Below are positions 62,868 to 64,000 of a stretch of 64,000 nt of DNA, one piece after another. Positions within the stretch are counted from its first letter, which is position 1, and each line of letters starts with the position of its first letter. The notes beneath the pieces were generated by a model that saw nothing but the letters and a program-made list of their open reading frames with translations, searched no databases and had not been told where the DNA came from. The translations under genes and the position numbers were made by a program. This stretch comes from an uncultured delta proteobacterium (GTDB lineage Bacteria; Desulfobacterota; Desulfobulbia; Desulfobulbales; Desulfocapsaceae). The DNA is taken from NCBI GenBank assembly GCA_903901335.1, contig CAIUQR010000147.1, positions 1 through 64,000 of the forward strand. The letters are read 5' to 3'.

Positions 62868-63203
62868 TTATGAGTTATCCTGGATATCGTTGTTATCCGG
62901 CTCAAAATCCATCACAAATTCGGTCCAGGCAAAGGGACTTTGCTCGATCTGACCACCGACTGTTTTCTGGTGACCGGTCACAGTTTCCCATTTCGGGGTG
63001 ATCTTCAATTTGAAGTGTCCTCCCTGACCATCAACAATAACGATTAGTTGTTTTGCCTGAGAGTTCATTTTGGTTGAAATATGATCAAGGGCCATACCGA
63101 ATCTGGAGATATCGTGTACAGTTCCGGTAAAAAATCCCCTGCCGTCGGAAATATCCGCTATCATATCTGTCAGTGGCATTCGTGGATGTCTTCGTCTATT
63201 CAT
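62868..63203 (-). CDS. PilZ-domain c-di-GMP-binding protein
   Basis: 111 residues, essentially one PilZ domain: RRRHPRMPL (RxxxR motif) and HDISRFGMAL (D/NxSxxG motif), both needed to bind cyclic di-GMP. ATG at 63203 has AGGTG eight bases upstream; the frame extends 69 codons further but without PilZ features. Possibly the local effector of c-di-GMP signalling together with the EAL-HDOD protein, though these are 18 kb apart. Confidence 0.85.
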   Translation of the reverse strand: MNRRRHPRMPLTDMIADISDGRGFFTGTVHDISRFGMALDHISTKMNSQAKQLIVIVDGQGGHFKLKITPKWETVTGHQKTVGGQIEQSPFAWTEFVMDFEPDNNDIQDNS

Positions 63204-63825
63204 AGCGGTCACCTGCATAAAACGTATGTCATCTGAATTCTGTTCTTTTGGCAATAGAGCAATAAGATTGCTTTTAGCACTGGGAACGATTATTCTGTCT
63301 ACTCTAGACAGTAGGCACGACATACTATAAAGCAAAGAAATTTTGCAGTAATACCAGAAGGAATTCCGCAGATATCTGTGCGCAGAACTGTTAAAAGTTC
63401 CTTTATTCATTAGATTCCGATATAAAATTCACGCAACTCCCCCAAAAATAAGTTCGCTGACGTGCTAGCAGTATGTTAACATTACGTATGTTCATGATCA
63501 AATACCTGAAGGCCGCTTTATCGCAGATTAAAACCTGCAAACGGCTGGGAACGGTTGAAATACGTTTCGTTATTACCTGTTCACTTAACGGTACCGCTTG
63601 ATATCATGACAGACTGAGATGATATGGGAAAAGGGGTTCGACACTGGTGTCATGCAATATTGCGAATAATGACAAAATGATGGATGTCTGATACTTTCTT
63701 TACAGGGCGTATCGTGTTTCTGTTGGAAAAAATTGCATTGAGAAAGAATTCCTTGATGGCTGTATTGCTTTACGTATCTTGGAGTTGAACGCAGTAGAAT
63801 CGAAGTACCTCAAAAGGAGCAGGAA
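63204..63825. other. Intergenic region with an operator-like palindrome
   Basis: No gene seen in ~620 bases. CTGTCTA-CTC-TAGACAG (63295-63311) is a perfect inverted repeat upstream of the PilZ gene. The remainder should hold the divergent RRM-gene promoter, not identified with confidence. Confidence 0.55.
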
Positions 63826-64000
63826 ATGAAGATCTATGTAGGCAATATGTCATACGAAGTACAAGAAGATGACTTGCGGCAGGCATTTAGTGAATTCGGC
63901 CAGGTTGACTCGGTAACCATCATCATCGATAAATACAGCGGCAGATCCAAGGGATTCGGATTTGTCGAAATGTCTTCCAAAGAAGCGGGGCAGGCCGCTA
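63826..64000 (+). CDS. RRM RNA-binding protein, truncated by window end
   Basis: First 58 codons of a small RNA-recognition-motif protein: RNP2 KIYVGNMSY at the N-terminus and RNP1 RSKGFGFVEM. Such single-RRM proteins are cold-induced RNA chaperones in cyanobacteria and many Desulfobacterota. AAGGAG precedes the ATG. The 3' end lies beyond the window. Confidence 0.92.
   Translation, partial: MKIYVGNMSYEVQEDDLRQAFSEFGQVDSVTIIIDKYSGRSKGFGFVEMSSKEAGQAA

Noticed and set aside
63204-63410. N-terminal extension of the PilZ gene
   Set aside because: No PilZ-family similarity and a good ribosome site exists before the ATG at 63203.

Overview
The window looks like a chromosomal segment of a Gram-negative anaerobe, most likely a sulfate- or sulfur-metabolising member of the Desulfobacterota (Desulfobulbales-like). 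I infer this from the gene set: a small assimilatory-type siroheme sulfite reductase, rubredoxin, a B12-dependent ribonucleotide reductase, a DUF4390-NtrY-NtrX block, a NifX-like protein with a DUF134 regulator, and KamA-family enzymes. No single gene names the species. Most of the window has moderately GC-rich core genes; three stretches (about 18.5-22.4, 43.2-47.4 and 56.6-58.6 kb) differ in base composition and look accessory.

Layout. 1-0.2 kb: 3' end of a 5S rRNA and its terminator. 0.2-4.5 kb: RND efflux pump and adaptor (-). 4.7-6.7 kb: U32/RlhA-like protein and a 2[4Fe-4S] ferredoxin (+). 7.2-14.0 kb: hisD, rsmG, leuB, a divergent PRPP synthetase and an unusual cNMP-binding/AAA+/membrane Fe-S fusion (-). 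14.3-18.5 kb: rhodanese, then a tightly overlapping operon of a lysine 2,3-aminomutase-like enzyme, two D-Ala-D-Ala ligase-like ATP-grasp proteins and a GNAT acetyltransferase. 19.0-22.4 kb: a Cys-rich XRE regulator, three tandem paralogues of a small Cys-rich protein and many palindromic operator-like sites. 22.4-32.3 kb (+): histidine kinase, AlaC-like aminotransferase, EamA transporter, M20 peptidase, rubredoxin, response regulator, class II RNR behind NrdR-box-like sites, SEC-C and VanZ-like proteins. 32.4-37.8 kb (-): hemB, ntrX, ntrY, DUF4390. 38-39.2 kb: NifX-like plus DUF134. 39.2-43.2 kb: prfC, then OB-fold protein, PanE-like reductase and HAD phosphatase. 43.5-46.7 kb: EAL-HDOD protein and ClC channel. 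47.4-52.0 kb: nitroreductase, NUDIX, typA with a tiny downstream gene, and an XPB-like helicase. 52.2-56.6 kb: exported protein and a heterodimeric ABC exporter. 56.8-59.7 kb: accessory genes, an IS remnant and two lipoproteins. 59.8-64 kb: sulfite reductase, OYE-family reductase, motility-type small protein, coiled-coil protein, PilZ protein and a truncated RRM gene.

Most notable: (1) a 54-codon membrane-protein frame directly downstream of typA is interrupted by one in-frame TGA that completes a CxxU motif and is followed at the right distance by a good bacterial SECIS-like hairpin: a strong candidate unannotated selenoprotein. (2) The KamA + two ATP-grasp + GNAT operon suggests a pathway making an acylated or peptidyl beta-lysine-type metabolite. 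(3) The cNMP/AAA+/polyferredoxin fusion has lost the key sigma-54 activator motifs, so it looks like a repurposed redox or signalling protein. (4) The tandem Cys-rich paralogues share operator arrays with an adjacent Cys-rich XRE regulator.
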